Below are positions 27,150-36,295 of a stretch of DNA of 64,000 nt, piece by piece. The translations under genes were made by a program, and so were the position numbers. The notes under the pieces are model-generated. The model had not been told where the DNA came from, did not search any database, and saw nothing but the letters and a program-made list of their open reading frames with translations. Position 1 is the first letter of the stretch. The number at the start of each line of letters is the position of its first letter. The DNA lies in assembly GCA_013151645.1 (NCBI GenBank), contig JAADHU010000051.1:124001-188000 (forward strand), in the 5' to 3' direction. The stretch is from Gammaproteobacteria bacterium (GTDB lineage Bacteria; Pseudomonadota; Gammaproteobacteria; Steroidobacterales; Woeseiaceae).

Positions 27150-28307
27150 TCAGGCCGTCGCATTGAACAATTCTCGTCCGATCAGCATGCGACGAATTTC
27201 ACTGGTACCGGCACCGATCTCATAAAGTTTTGCGTCACGAAACAAGCGCCCGGCCGGATATTCATTGATATACCCGTTACCGCCAAGCGCCTGGATGGTT
27301 TCACTCGCCATCCACGTTGCTTTTTCCGCCGTGTACAGAATGCACCCGGCCGCATCGAAACGAGTGGTACGACCATCGTCGCATGCCTTCGCCACGGCGT
27401 ATACATACGAGCGACAGGCATTCATCGTCGTATACATATCGGCCACTTTAGCCTGCATCAACTGGAACGTTCCGATCGGCCGCCCGAACTGTTTGCGGTC
27501 GTGTACATACGGCATCACGAGATCGAAACATGCGCGCATAATGCCGAGCGGCCCGGCCGCGAGAACCAGACGCTCGTAATCGAGGCCGCTCATCAATATC
27601 GACGCACCCTGCCCCTCTCGACCGAGCAAATTCGCAGCAGGCACCGTACAATCGCGCAAGACGATTTCACCGGTATCCGATCCGCGCATGCCCAATTTAT
27701 CGAGCTTTTGCGCGGTTGAATAGCCGCTGGTATCGCGTTCAACGATGAACGCGCTGAGTTTCGGGTGATCGTTATCGCCGCCGGTCACCGCGTAGACGAT
27801 CGTGACGTCTGCTTCGGGGGCATTCGTAATCCACATCTTGTTGCCGTTCAACAGGTAATGATCGCCGTCACGCGTCGCGCGCGTTCGCATGCCCATTACG
27901 TCTGAACCCGCTCCCGATTCACTCATTGCCAGTGCGCCCACGTGTTTCCCGGACACCAGCGCAGGCAAATATTTCTGTTTTTGTTCCTCGCTTCCCCAGC
28001 GGCGTAGTTGATTGATGCAGAGGTTGGAATGAGCGCCGTAAGACAGGCCGACCGAAGCTGACGCCCGGCTGATTTCTTCCATCGCGACGACGTGGGCAAG
28101 ATAACCCAGCGCGGAGCCGCCAAACTGCTCCTCGACGGTAATGCCCAGCAACCCCATCTCGCCCAGCTCGGGCCAAAGATCACGGGGGAACGCATTCTCG
28201 CTGTCGATTTCCTGTGCCCGCGGCGCGATACGAGTCGCCGCGAAATCGCCGACGGTTTCGCGCAGCATGTCAATGTCTTCACCTAACCCGAAATCAAAAT
28301 CGTACAT
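27150..28307 (-). CDS. Isovaleryl-CoA dehydrogenase
   Basis: A 385-residue acyl-CoA dehydrogenase. [17 protein letters not shown] matches the helix that carries the distinctive catalytic Glu of isovaleryl-CoA dehydrogenase, and the usual Glu near the C-terminus is replaced ([12 protein letters not shown]). [11 protein letters not shown] and [10 protein letters not shown] are also typical. It should oxidise isovaleryl-CoA to 3-methylcrotonyl-CoA, the substrate of the carboxylase encoded next. I start at ATG 28307, preceded by AGGAGG nine bases upstream; the upstream frame extension has no similarity. It follows the LuxR gene by 90 bases, the longest gap in the operon, so an internal promoter is possible. 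Confidence 0.92.
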   Translation of the reverse strand: MYDFDFGLGEDIDMLRETVGDFAATRIAPRAQEIDSENAFPRDLWPELGEMGLLGITVEEQFGGSALGYLAHVVAMEEISRASASVGLSYGAHSNLCINQLRRWGSEEQKQKYLPALVSGKHVGALAMSESGAGSDVMGMRTRATRDGDHYLLNGNKMWITNAPEADVTIVYAVTGGDNDHPKLSAFIVERDTSGYSTAQKLDKLGMRGSDTGEIVLRDCTVPAANLLGREGQGASILMSGLDYERLVLAAGPLGIMRACFDLVMPYVHDRKQFGRPIGTFQLMQAKVADMYTTMNACRSYVYAVAKACDDGRTTRFDAAGCILYTAEKATWMASETIQALGGNGYINEYPAGRLFRDAKLYEIGAGTSEIRRMLIGRELFNATA

Positions 28308-28397
28308 GTGGTCAACCTCCTGCAGGACATTCTCCAATGTCTCCGCTCATGACGACATACCTATTCGGCGGTAGCGTCGGCTGACGAGGGTCGCTTT

Positions 28398-29186
28398 TCA
28401 GGCGCTCAAATCATCGATGAACAGCGAGAACAACTCATACTGGGAGCTGATGCCCAATTTGCCGAATAAATTGCGTTTGTGGACCATTACCGTTCCGGGT
28501 GCAATATCGAGCTCTCGCGCCACGGACTTCGACGAATGGCCCCGCAGAAGCAGTTGACTGATCTGTCGCTCCCGCCCGGTCAACACAGACTGGCCGAAGC
28601 CCTCAAAACACTGCGTCAGCCGCCGGTGAACATCGTCCACTGTTTTCTGTTCACGACGACTGTTATGCCGTCTCCAAATCTGCCGCAAGCAGGCCTGCAC
28701 AGTCGGCTCGATAAGCTCCAGGCCGCGCAACTCCGCGCGATTGAACATGCGTGCTCGCCGGCCGACCACCAGCACGAGTGTGGTCGATGCAGACACCTCG
28801 GCCAGGAAATCCATTTCATCGAGCAAATGCGTTCGCTCGCAATACTGGTGGTAATACTCACTGGAACGAAATCGATCGGGTAGCTCATCGCGAAATCGAC
28901 ACAATTTCGGCTTCGTCTTGCGCATGGCCAGCTGATACAGAGGATCCAGCAGATACGGACCGGCCAGATACCGTTCCAGATAATGTTTACGCCCGGCGGG
29001 CTCCAGCGTGTGATGCAAGACCTCCGGTCGGGCATCGTTGTGAAAAGCAATCAGGCACGTCCCCTCATGATCGACGACCAGACCAATCGAACGGACCAGG
29101 GCATCGGTCAACGACGGTGCATCCTGCGCCGAGATCGTGTCGGCGATGGCCGCATGCCATTCGGGAGAGTCGAATTTACCGGCCAT
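28398..29186 (-). CDS. LuxR-family transcriptional regulator
   Basis: A 262-residue regulator. The C-terminal helix-turn-helix (about 197-257) reads LTGRERQISQLLLRGHSSKSVARELDIAPGT..., a normal LuxR/FixJ output domain that starts with the L-T-x-R-E signature. The N-terminal 190 residues are a sensory region that I cannot assign to a known ligand domain; there is no phosphoacceptor receiver domain. It begins inside the last 11 bases of the isomerase gene, so it is coupled to that gene and sits in the middle of a catabolic operon, immediately before the dehydrogenase/carboxylase part. It may sense a pathway intermediate. Confidence 0.85.
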   Translation of the reverse strand: MAGKFDSPEWHAAIADTISAQDAPSLTDALVRSIGLVVDHEGTCLIAFHNDARPEVLHHTLEPAGRKHYLERYLAGPYLLDPLYQLAMRKTKPKLCRFRDELPDRFRSSEYYHQYCERTHLLDEMDFLAEVSASTTLVLVVGRRARMFNRAELRGLELIEPTVQACLRQIWRRHNSRREQKTVDDVHRRLTQCFEGFGQSVLTGRERQISQLLLRGHSSKSVARELDIAPGTVMVHKRNLFGKLGISSQYELFSLFIDDLSA

Positions 29187-30039
29187 CGTCGTTATCGAGT
29201 TCGCGGCCCAGATCCTCCCATATCTCCTCTACCCAGCGCCGGATCGTCAGCGCTTCCTGCCAGCGATCCGACAGTTCTCTTTGCTCACCATCGGTGATCG
29301 CATAGGGGCGTGGGCCCAGTTCGCACAGGAACACCAGTTCGGCCTCCGGCCCGCTGCGCTGTCGCCACATCCGCATACCATCTTTCCACCATGCCTTGAA
29401 TTGCTCCACCCACTCCTGATGCTGCGGAAAATCGATCTGTACCTGGATCTGTTCACGACTGGCGACGCGACCCTGAAAACAATCCGAGCGTTCAAGCACA
29501 CTACGCATGTAGTCCTGATCGCGTGCCGGCACCGGCATCCGCAATTCCCGATCGACGACGAAATGCGAGAGGTCGGCACATAAACGCATTTGCGGAACGG
29601 CATCCATCAGCAACAATGTGAAATGCAGATCGTTCAACAGGCTGTCGCGGTGGGTTTCGAACAGCAATGGCATACCGGCATTGGACGCTTCGGCCATCCA
29701 TTGCTTCACCACCGGCACCGCCTCCGACACTTGCAACGGCATGAGGCCGCCGATGACGTTAACCATTCGAGCATTAAATTCACTCGCCAGCTCAATTACC
29801 GGCGCCAGCTCCTGCGCCTGCTCGGGAAAAGCGTTCACCATGCAATCCAGGCCGAATTCCCGGTACAAGGGACCGGCCTGCCGAAACTGTTCAATCTCAT
29901 GTGCGCCGAGATCGATACACAATCCCGCAAACCCCGCTGCAGCGGCCTTCTCGAAATTGGCGCGCATCGATTGCTCCGACTCTCCCGGAATACGCGATTC
30001 CATGGCCCATAATGATTGAAATACGTGCAGCGTTTGCAT
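29176..30039 (-). CDS. Sugar phosphate isomerase/epimerase-like TIM-barrel protein
   Basis: A 287-residue protein of the xylose isomerase-like TIM-barrel superfamily. Metal ligand candidates are Glu in LLFETHRDS, Asp and His in LCADLSHFVVD, and Glu in VFLCELGP, in the expected order on the barrel. Members isomerise or epimerise small sugars and hydroxy acids or cut small substrates, so the reaction is not predictable. The gene lies 25 bases after the desaturase and overlaps the LuxR gene by 11 bases. Confidence 0.8.
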   Translation of the reverse strand: MQTLHVFQSLWAMESRIPGESEQSMRANFEKAAAAGFAGLCIDLGAHEIEQFRQAGPLYREFGLDCMVNAFPEQAQELAPVIELASEFNARMVNVIGGLMPLQVSEAVPVVKQWMAEASNAGMPLLFETHRDSLLNDLHFTLLLMDAVPQMRLCADLSHFVVDRELRMPVPARDQDYMRSVLERSDCFQGRVASREQIQVQIDFPQHQEWVEQFKAWWKDGMRMWRQRSGPEAELVFLCELGPRPYAITDGEQRELSDRWQEALTIRRWVEEIWEDLGRELDNDDGR

Positions 30040-30064
30040 GTTGTTTGATTGTGTCCTGAGCGGC

Positions 30065-31090
30065 CTAAAAGGACGTCAAAAAGGACGCCGCGTTGCCACC
30101 GTAAACCTCTGCTTTTCTTGCCGCGATCAGGTAGTCCCGGCCACTGGGCGTGTTTTCATCGTGGTTGCCGACAATGCGACGAACACGTTGCTTGTGAAAA
30201 ATCTTCAACTGGGACGACAGCGGCACGACGTTCTCAGGATTGTCGCCGAACAGTTCGCGGTGTTTTGCGGGCAACCGATACCAGGGGACCGTCATATCCG
30301 CGTGGTGTGCGTTGTGAAAGCCGAAATTCAGGGTCAGCCAATTCAGAAACTCCGTACGAAAGGACTGCGGGTTGCTGAACGTGTGTTCCTGCTCCCACCG
30401 GGTATCGCCCTTGCGCGGTGGTTTTCCACTGTCGAACAGGGTCAGACTGTAACTGTAATCGTGCTGGATGCTGTCCATGAAACGTAGCATCGTCATCATC
30501 AGCATATAGGCAATAGCATAGAGAATCGCCACCTTGGGAAACGCGATTACGAGAGCGACGAAAACGCCGCCACGAATCAATATGACGGCGAGATTTCTCC
30601 CGCGCTGATTGCGTCGCTGCGGGATGATAAATGACGCAAACACCATAATGAAATGCATGATCAGGTCGTGTGCGGGAACGTAAAACCACTCCAGCACCCG
30701 CGTGGCTTTCAATATTAGCGGGTGCTCGTCGAAGAAGCGCTCGTAGTCGAACCAGACGACATCGTCATTGTCGATATGATGCCTGAAGTGCTTGTAACGA
30801 ATATCTTCATAGGTACCGTAAGACGCGCCGCAAAGCCAGATCAGGATGCGACCCAGGACAGTATTGTGCTGCATTTTTCGAAAGATCAGGTTGTGACCAC
30901 ACTCGTGCACCAGGTAGGCCGCAATGGTCATCGCGTGTGCCAGGAAAAGCATCGCAAGCAGATTGATCGTCAATCGATCGTCAAAAAGACCCGCCAATCC
31001 ACCCGCGTAGCCGATGAGGACATACAGCAGCGCTCCGCCGTAGTAGCGCCAGCCTTCCCGCTCGTTCATCAAAGCTTGCAAACGGACCAT
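30065..31090 (-). CDS. Fatty acid desaturase-family membrane protein
   Basis: A 341-residue integral membrane diiron enzyme. The three histidine boxes are HECGH (62-66), HFRHH (101-105) and HNAHH (259-263), flanked by about four membrane helices. This set binds two irons and activates O2 for desaturation or hydroxylation of lipid chains; alkane hydroxylases and carotenoid hydroxylases share the pattern, so hydroxylation is also possible. It is the first gene of the eight-gene operon, so an oxidised lipid or hydrocarbon may be the input to the downstream acyl-CoA enzymes. Confidence 0.87.
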   Translation of the reverse strand: MVRLQALMNEREGWRYYGGALLYVLIGYAGGLAGLFDDRLTINLLAMLFLAHAMTIAAYLVHECGHNLIFRKMQHNTVLGRILIWLCGASYGTYEDIRYKHFRHHIDNDDVVWFDYERFFDEHPLILKATRVLEWFYVPAHDLIMHFIMVFASFIIPQRRNQRGRNLAVILIRGGVFVALVIAFPKVAILYAIAYMLMMTMLRFMDSIQHDYSYSLTLFDSGKPPRKGDTRWEQEHTFSNPQSFRTEFLNWLTLNFGFHNAHHADMTVPWYRLPAKHRELFGDNPENVVPLSSQLKIFHKQRVRRIVGNHDENTPSGRDYLIAARKAEVYGGNAASFLTSF

Positions 31091-31200
31091 AATTCAGCAA
31101 CTTACCCTAATTATTGGCCATCAGCCAGAATGTGTTGGCACATAGTACGACGACCGCTGCGGCGCTGCACCTGTCCGCACCTGCCTGTGTCCCGATTGCC

Positions 31201-31233
31201 AGTACTCCGCCAAGGTGATATTGAAGGAGTACT
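31201..31233. promoter_or_regulatory. Inverted repeat in the desaturase/SDR divergent region
   Basis: AGTACTCC at 31201-31208 and its exact reverse complement GGAGTACT at 31226-31233 are separated by 17 bases in the 190-base region between two divergent genes. The two half-sites are themselves partial palindromes (AGTACT). The place suits an operator for a regulator of the big operon; the in-operon LuxR protein is one candidate. Confidence 0.35.
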
Positions 31234-31280
31234 CACGGACCGGCGATGCACGCGTCGCCTCGATTATTGGAGAACCAGCG

Positions 31281-32039
31281 GTGGATTTTTCGGAAAAAGT
31301 CGTCATCGTCACGGGCGCGGCCCGCGGACTGGGCCAGGAATATGCGCGGCAGTTCGCGAAACTCGGCGCAAATGTCGCCGTCAACGACCTGCGCGATTGC
31401 GCGGAGACGCTGTCGATTATTGAAGCGGAAGGTCAACAGGGACTCATCGCGACCACCGATGTCACCAGCGCCGACAGCACCCGCAAAATGGCCGAAGCGG
31501 TGATCAGGAAGTTTGGCCGTATCGACGTGCTGGTCAACAACGCGGGCCTCTATGGCAGCCTTACCTTTCAGCCATTCGACCGCCTTGACGAAGACGAGTG
31601 GGACAGAACGATGAATGTCAACGTCAAAGGTCTCTGGCAGTGTTGCAAAGCCGTGCTTCCCGCGATGAAGGAACAGCAATCCGGGTCCATCGTCAATATC
31701 AGTTCGCTGGCAGCTACCTACGGTATGCCCAACGGTTTGCATTACACCGCGTCCAAGGCGGCGGTCCTCGGCCTGACGCGGGGTCTTGCCCGGGAACTCG
31801 GTCGCTACAGTATCCGGGTCAATGCGGTGGCGCCGAATGTCGTCGATACGGACGCAACGTCCGAGGTTTTTGGCGACAAACGCGACAAGGTCATTGAAGT
31901 TACCCTGTTGCAACAAGCGATCAGGAAGCCACTACAGGCGGAGGATATTGTTGGCGCGGTACTGTATCTCGCCAGCGATCACAGCAAAATGACGACCGGG
32001 CAAACCATCATGGTGGACGGCGGCACAGTAATGCTCTAG
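31281..32039 (+). CDS. Short-chain dehydrogenase/reductase
   Basis: A 252-residue classical SDR with TGAARGLG (11-18), NNAG (87-90), and catalytic Ser141/142, Tyr155 and Lys159 (HYTASK). The end of the second strand reads NDL, which favours NAD(H). I start at GTG 31281 because GGAG lies eight bases upstream and the SDR fold begins there; the frame is open for another 22 codons upstream across the inverted repeat. It is divergent from the desaturase operon and may act on its products. Substrate unknown. Confidence 0.85.
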   Translation: MDFSEKVVIVTGAARGLGQEYARQFAKLGANVAVNDLRDCAETLSIIEAEGQQGLIATTDVTSADSTRKMAEAVIRKFGRIDVLVNNAGLYGSLTFQPFDRLDEDEWDRTMNVNVKGLWQCCKAVLPAMKEQQSGSIVNISSLAATYGMPNGLHYTASKAAVLGLTRGLARELGRYSIRVNAVAPNVVDTDATSEVFGDKRDKVIEVTLLQQAIRKPLQAEDIVGAVLYLASDHSKMTTGQTIMVDGGTVML

Positions 32040-32078
32040 GTCGTATAATTGTCTGCGTATATGAACTCACGGGAATGA

Positions 32079-32420
<342 letters not shown>

Positions 32421-32460
32421 CCCGAGCCACTTTGACGGCAACATCCCGTCACGATCCTGT

Positions 32461-33054
32461 CTAGAGTGGTTTCCACACAAACGCCTCGCCGCGCCGGAAG
32501 TAGACGGCAATCGCACGGCCGTAGATATCCGTTTCTGAAACCAGCCCGAACATGCGTCCGTCAAGACTGTTGCCGCGATGATCGCCGACCGCCAGCAGCA
32601 TGCCGTCCGGTATCCGTTCGATGTAAAGATCCGGGCCACCGCCGTCACGAAGATTGAGCCGCGCCTGCCGGGCGCCAAACATTTCTGCGGCCGCATCCGA
32701 TCGCAGCGGTGCTCCATTGATACTGAGATGACCGTTCCGAATCAGCACTTCATCACCACCGATGGCGACAATGCGCTTGATCAGGCGTATGCCGTTGCGT
32801 GGTGAATCAAAAATGACGACCTCACCGCGAGTGACATCCGCCCCGCGACTTATCTCAATGTTGGTGAACGGCACGCGCAGACCGTGAGCCCGCTTGTCGA
32901 CCACAACACGATCACCCACCTGCAGGGTTTCTTCCATCGACCCCGTTGGCACAAGGTAGTGGTCGGCCAGTGTTGAGCGACCCGCAAATACCAGTACGAC
33001 CAGGAAAATAAATTGCGGCATTTCGCTACGCAACCATGATTTTTTGGCTTTCAT
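32461..33054 (-). CDS. lepB: Signal peptidase I
   Basis: A 197-residue type I signal peptidase. One N-terminal membrane helix (about 12-28) precedes the catalytic Ser39 in VPTGSMEETL; the general base is Lys93 in RLIKRIVAIGGDEV. The later boxes GDHRGNSLDGRMFG and RAIAVYF are present. It cuts signal peptides from exported proteins at the outer face of the inner membrane. It has one rather than two N-terminal membrane helices and is shorter than E. coli LepB, so it may be a second copy beside a main enzyme elsewhere. GGAG lies six bases before ATG 33054; longer frames upstream lack similarity. Confidence 0.9.
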   Translation of the reverse strand: MKAKKSWLRSEMPQFIFLVVLVFAGRSTLADHYLVPTGSMEETLQVGDRVVVDKRAHGLRVPFTNIEISRGADVTRGEVVIFDSPRNGIRLIKRIVAIGGDEVLIRNGHLSINGAPLRSDAAAEMFGARQARLNLRDGGGPDLYIERIPDGMLLAVGDHRGNSLDGRMFGLVSETDIYGRAIAVYFRRGEAFVWKPL

Positions 33055-33124
33055 TGGATCTCCATAACACGTCGTTGTACCAATTTGACCGGATTTTGAC
33101 GGTGAGGTTGCATCGTTGCGCCAA

Positions 33125-33161
33125 GAAAAGAATGCCACCAGGCCCGTTACACGCCCGGTGG
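33125..33161 (-). terminator. Rho-independent terminator of the VOC gene
   Basis: On the minus strand, after the VOC stop, a 9-bp stem with one mismatch (33153-33161 with 33135-33143) and a nine-base loop is followed by ATTCTTTTCTT. It separates the VOC gene from lepB. Confidence 0.65.
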
Positions 33162-33181
33162 TCTTATCGATAAATGGCCGC

Positions 33182-33556
33182 CTATTCGCCCGTCATGCAA
33201 AATGCGTTCAATTTGTTGCCATCGAGGTCGCGAAAATAGCCGACGTAGAAGGTATCGCCCCGCAGGCCCGGAGCACCCTCGTCAGTCCCGCCCAGTTCCA
33301 GTGCCTTCGCATACAGGGCATCAACCTTGTCGGTCGAATCAACGACCAGCGCAACCATCATGCCGTTGCCAATGCAGGCATCGTTGCCGTCGGCCGGTTT
33401 GATGATGGATACAGCCGGTGTACCCGGACTGGTAGACCAGGCGATAAAATTGTCCGACTCCATGAAACGTCCAGCCCCGAGTTCCGCCAACAGCGTGTCG
33501 TAGAACGCCGCTGCTTCATCAAATTTGTTGGTACCAAGCGTCACGTATCCGATCAT
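33182..33556 (-). CDS. VOC/glyoxalase-superfamily protein
   Basis: A 124-residue single-domain vicinal oxygen chelate protein with the fold's first strand/helix MIGYVTLGTNKFDEAAAFYDTLLAE split over the usual 20-25 residues and the end YVGYFRDLDGNKLNAF, where the Asp-Gly-Asn turn is typical. It may be a glyoxalase-like, bleomycin-resistance-like or ring-cleaving enzyme; its metal ligands are not all clear. The ATG at 33556 has AAAGGA upstream; the longer frame does not match the fold. Confidence 0.85.
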   Translation of the reverse strand: MIGYVTLGTNKFDEAAAFYDTLLAELGAGRFMESDNFIAWSTSPGTPAVSIIKPADGNDACIGNGMMVALVVDSTDKVDALYAKALELGGTDEGAPGLRGDTFYVGYFRDLDGNKLNAFCMTGE

Positions 33557-33672
33557 GTTTGCTTTCCTTTTTTGTGCAGATCGCCACCACGGCGATCTGT
33601 TCGATTTTCGAATCAACGGCTGGCAGCCCTGCCAACCATGGTGAGAATGTATTTTGTTGAACCCCTGTTTGT

Positions 33673-34236
33673 CTAGTCCTGGCGATGAAACAATGCGTCT
33701 GCGTACCTCGATTCAGTCGTGACGACAGACCATTTCCTGAGCTTTTCTTCAAACTTCATTGCCGCATGCGCGGGACTGGTGGACGGCAAAGTCACGAATG
33801 TCAGCGCACCTGCCTGGTCCTCAAGGTCCGCCACCACGAGTTGCTCGAACATCGCGGCCGCTTTCTGCCCGTTAAAACAGATGCGCCGGATGCGAGGATG
33901 TTCGCGCAAAAAAAGAGGAAAATCATTCGGGCTGGCAGTTCGCGGTTCGATCGCCGCATCCAGGCTCCCGGGACGAACAGCCGACTCAAGTACATCCCAT
34001 ACAGCGAACCGCGCTGCGATCATGCGTTCAACGCGTTGTGCATAGGGACGATCCGGTCCTGCATCGATCAACTCCCCCATAATGCGCCAAAAAACATTGC
34101 GGGGATGCGCAAAGTACTCGCCTGACTGTAACGAGCGCCGGCTGGGCAGACTTCCCAGGATCAGCGTGCTCGCATCGTGGTGAGCCAGTGGAGGGAATCC
34201 TCGTGACAATTTTCCGGCAGACATGAGCGCAGGCAT
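33673..34236 (-). CDS. DNA-deoxyinosine/uracil glycosylase-superfamily protein
   Basis: A 187-residue protein of the uracil-DNA glycosylase superfamily. The N-terminal phrase TLILGSLPSRRSL...EYFAHPRNVFWRIMG is the hallmark of the hypoxanthine (deoxyinosine) DNA glycosylase branch, and the C-terminal LPSTSPAHA matches the substrate loop. It should excise deaminated bases to start base excision repair. AGGGG precedes ATG 34236 by five bases. It is eight bases after the cysteine-rich protein gene, so the two are likely co-transcribed. Confidence 0.85.
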   Translation of the reverse strand: MPALMSAGKLSRGFPPLAHHDASTLILGSLPSRRSLQSGEYFAHPRNVFWRIMGELIDAGPDRPYAQRVERMIAARFAVWDVLESAVRPGSLDAAIEPRTASPNDFPLFLREHPRIRRICFNGQKAAAMFEQLVVADLEDQAGALTFVTLPSTSPAHAAMKFEEKLRKWSVVTTESRYADALFHRQD

Positions 34237-34244
34237 AAAAACCC

Positions 34245-34787
34245 CTAATTGGAGCGGCGATTCCGTGGCACCGCCACGGGTCCACTGCCCGAATCGATAC
34301 CGATATGATCGAGCGTTTCATTCTTAAGGATATCGATGGTTTGCAGCTCTACCGCGCAACGGCTGTTTCGGCAGACGGCCTGTCGTCGCAGCGGTGCGGA
34401 GGGACAGTCGTAATACACGCGATATTCACAACTCTCCTGGTAGTTTTGGTACTCACGACGAAGTTTGGGTATTTCGGCTTTCGCGATCGACGTCAGGCAC
34501 TGGATCGGATAGCCATAGTCGAAAATCGTGCAATCATCGTCGACAGTACAACTTTGCGATGCATCGACGATTTCGCGAATCGTATTCTCCGCGCTCCGGC
34601 AGCTCTGCATAACGCCATCGCTACGAATTTCCGTGTCAGATGTGACCTCATCGACAAAGGCGTGCGTCGCCTCGACTGCACGTACATCCGCCTCGTCTGT
34701 CTCACCCTCCAGCCACGTTGCGAGCGACCACAAGATCACTGCAAGCAAGATCGATATAAATGCCGTGGAACCTGTTAGTCCGTTCAT
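34245..34787 (-). CDS. Membrane-anchored cysteine-rich protein, unknown
   Basis: A 180-residue protein with an N-terminal membrane anchor (STAFISILLAVILWSLATWL) and an exported domain with eight cysteines. Several are spaced as in SCTVDDDC, QC, SC, DC, VC and RC, which suggests disulfide-bonded loops in the periplasm. The CxxDxDC pattern is common in secreted proteins of unknown role. I start at ATG 34787; a TTG seven codons upstream is possible. It precedes the DNA glycosylase gene by eight bases, without a visible functional link. Confidence 0.65.
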   Translation of the reverse strand: MNGLTGSTAFISILLAVILWSLATWLEGETDEADVRAVEATHAFVDEVTSDTEIRSDGVMQSCRSAENTIREIVDASQSCTVDDDCTIFDYGYPIQCLTSIAKAEIPKLRREYQNYQESCEYRVYYDCPSAPLRRQAVCRNSRCAVELQTIDILKNETLDHIGIDSGSGPVAVPRNRRSN

Positions 34788-35012
34788 CGTATCCGAAGCA
34801 GTAGTCAAACCGATTGATGATAGTTACACCCGGACCGCGAAGAGGTTCTTCACGGCCCATCCCCACTTGAAACGGGTAAGGCCACCCAGAATACCAGATC
34901 GTCTTCGGCCGCAAACGAATCTTGCATTTCTGCATAAGAATGAACGTTCCCGTCAGGGCCGCTATTCGCTTATCGTAATCACCCGCACACGCTCTTCCGG
35001 ATGGATCCGATC

Positions 35013-35228
35013 ATGAAATATGCAATTCTAATTGCCGTATGTTCCGTCATGCTTGCCCCGATCGCAGATGCTCATGATAAGCGTTCCGAAGTCGAATGCG
35101 AAAAAACCAAACAAAAAATAAAAAAACTGGAATCCAGAATGCGACAAGGCTACACCCGCGCACAAGGCGAAAAATGGAACGACCAGCTCAGAGCGTTACG
35201 CGCCATTCGTTCCAAGCAATGTCGCTAG
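35013..35228 (+). CDS. Small exported protein
   Basis: A 71-residue protein with a signal peptide (MKYAILIAVCSVMLAPIADAHD) and a short, highly charged helical mature part containing two cysteines (VECEKTKQ and SKQC at the end) that could pair. The lysine/arginine-rich helix is typical of small periplasmic proteins in gammaproteobacteria. I prefer ATG 35013 over ATG 35001 because it gives a normal signal peptide. Function unknown. It is convergent with the fumarylacetoacetase-type gene, six bases apart. Confidence 0.65.
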   Translation: MKYAILIAVCSVMLAPIADAHDKRSEVECEKTKQKIKKLESRMRQGYTRAQGEKWNDQLRALRAIRSKQCR

Positions 35229-35234
35229 TCCCGA

Positions 35235-36230
35235 CTAGCAGTCGTGTTCCTGCGACTTGGCAACCTGTTGCTCAATCGCACCAAAGATACTGTTGCCATC
35301 CGTGTCCAGCATTTCGATACGAACGGTGTCTCCGAAGCTCATAAACGGTGTCGACGGTTTGCCCGATTCAATCGTTTCCAACATACGTTTTTCAGCAATA
35401 CAACTCGATCCCCTGGAACGATCGTAGTTGGAAATGGTGCCCGACCCAACGATCGTACCTGCTCCAATACGCCGCGTTTTAGTGATGTGCGCAATCAATT
35501 GATTGAAATTAAACGTCATATCGACGCCGCATTCCGGCATACCGAAAATTTCACCATTTAGCGTCGTGACCAGCGGGAGATTGAAAACGCCGTCCGCAAA
35601 CGCGTCGCCCAGTTCATCCGGCGTTACGGCAACCGGAGAGAATGCCGTCGACGGTTTGGACTGGTAAAAACCAAAACCCTTGGCGAGTTCGGCCGGAATC
35701 AGGTTTCGCAATGAAACGTCGTTAACAATCATCATCAGTTTGATATGCTGACCCGCATTCTCGCTGGTGCAACTCATGGGCACATCGTCGGTGATGATCG
35801 CCGTTTCCGCTTCCATGTCGATACCGAATTCTTCGCTCGGCACGAGGATGTCGTCTCTTGGGCCCAGAAAATCGTCGGAGCCGCCCTGGTAAACCAGTGG
35901 TTCGTGCCAGAAACTGTCCGGCATTTCGGCACCTCGCGCTTTGCGGACCAGCTCAACGTGGTTCACATAGGCGCTGCCATCCACCCAGTGATAAGCGCGC
36001 GGCAACGGTGACGCGGCGATCGCCGGGTCGAAAGTCGTTTCACCCTCGACCGTGCCTGCTTCAAGACGCTCGGCGATCTCCTGCAGTTGCGGCGAAATAT
36101 CTTCCCAATCATCGAGCGCGTCCTGCATTGTGCCGGCTATCTGCGGCACGACCACTGATCTTGAAAGATCTTTACTGACGACAACCAGCGTGCCGTCCCG
36201 GCCGCCGGATTTAAGAGTTGCGAGTTTCAC
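35235..36230 (-). CDS. Fumarylacetoacetate hydrolase-family protein
   Basis: A 331-residue FAH-fold enzyme. The metal-binding acidic cluster includes FGIDMEAETAIITDDV and later MMIVNDVSLRN, and GTIVGSGTISN near the end is typical of the family. Members hydrolyse C-C bonds of beta-diketo acids, or act as decarboxylases or dehydratases in aromatic and amino-acid breakdown. The gene is the last of an operon with an amino-acid-type importer and a PLP enzyme, so it probably acts on a product of the imported compound. True fumarylacetoacetase (tyrosine breakdown) is possible, but homogentisate genes are not nearby. Confidence 0.87.
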   Translation of the reverse strand: MKLATLKSGGRDGTLVVVSKDLSRSVVVPQIAGTMQDALDDWEDISPQLQEIAERLEAGTVEGETTFDPAIAASPLPRAYHWVDGSAYVNHVELVRKARGAEMPDSFWHEPLVYQGGSDDFLGPRDDILVPSEEFGIDMEAETAIITDDVPMSCTSENAGQHIKLMMIVNDVSLRNLIPAELAKGFGFYQSKPSTAFSPVAVTPDELGDAFADGVFNLPLVTTLNGEIFGMPECGVDMTFNFNQLIAHITKTRRIGAGTIVGSGTISNYDRSRGSSCIAEKRMLETIESGKPSTPFMSFGDTVRIEMLDTDGNSIFGAIEQQVAKSQEHDC

Positions 36231-36295
36231 TGAAAGACCCCTGTGTTATTTCGTTGATTGTGTGTTTGTCGGTTTAGTAGTTGCCGATGAGCATA

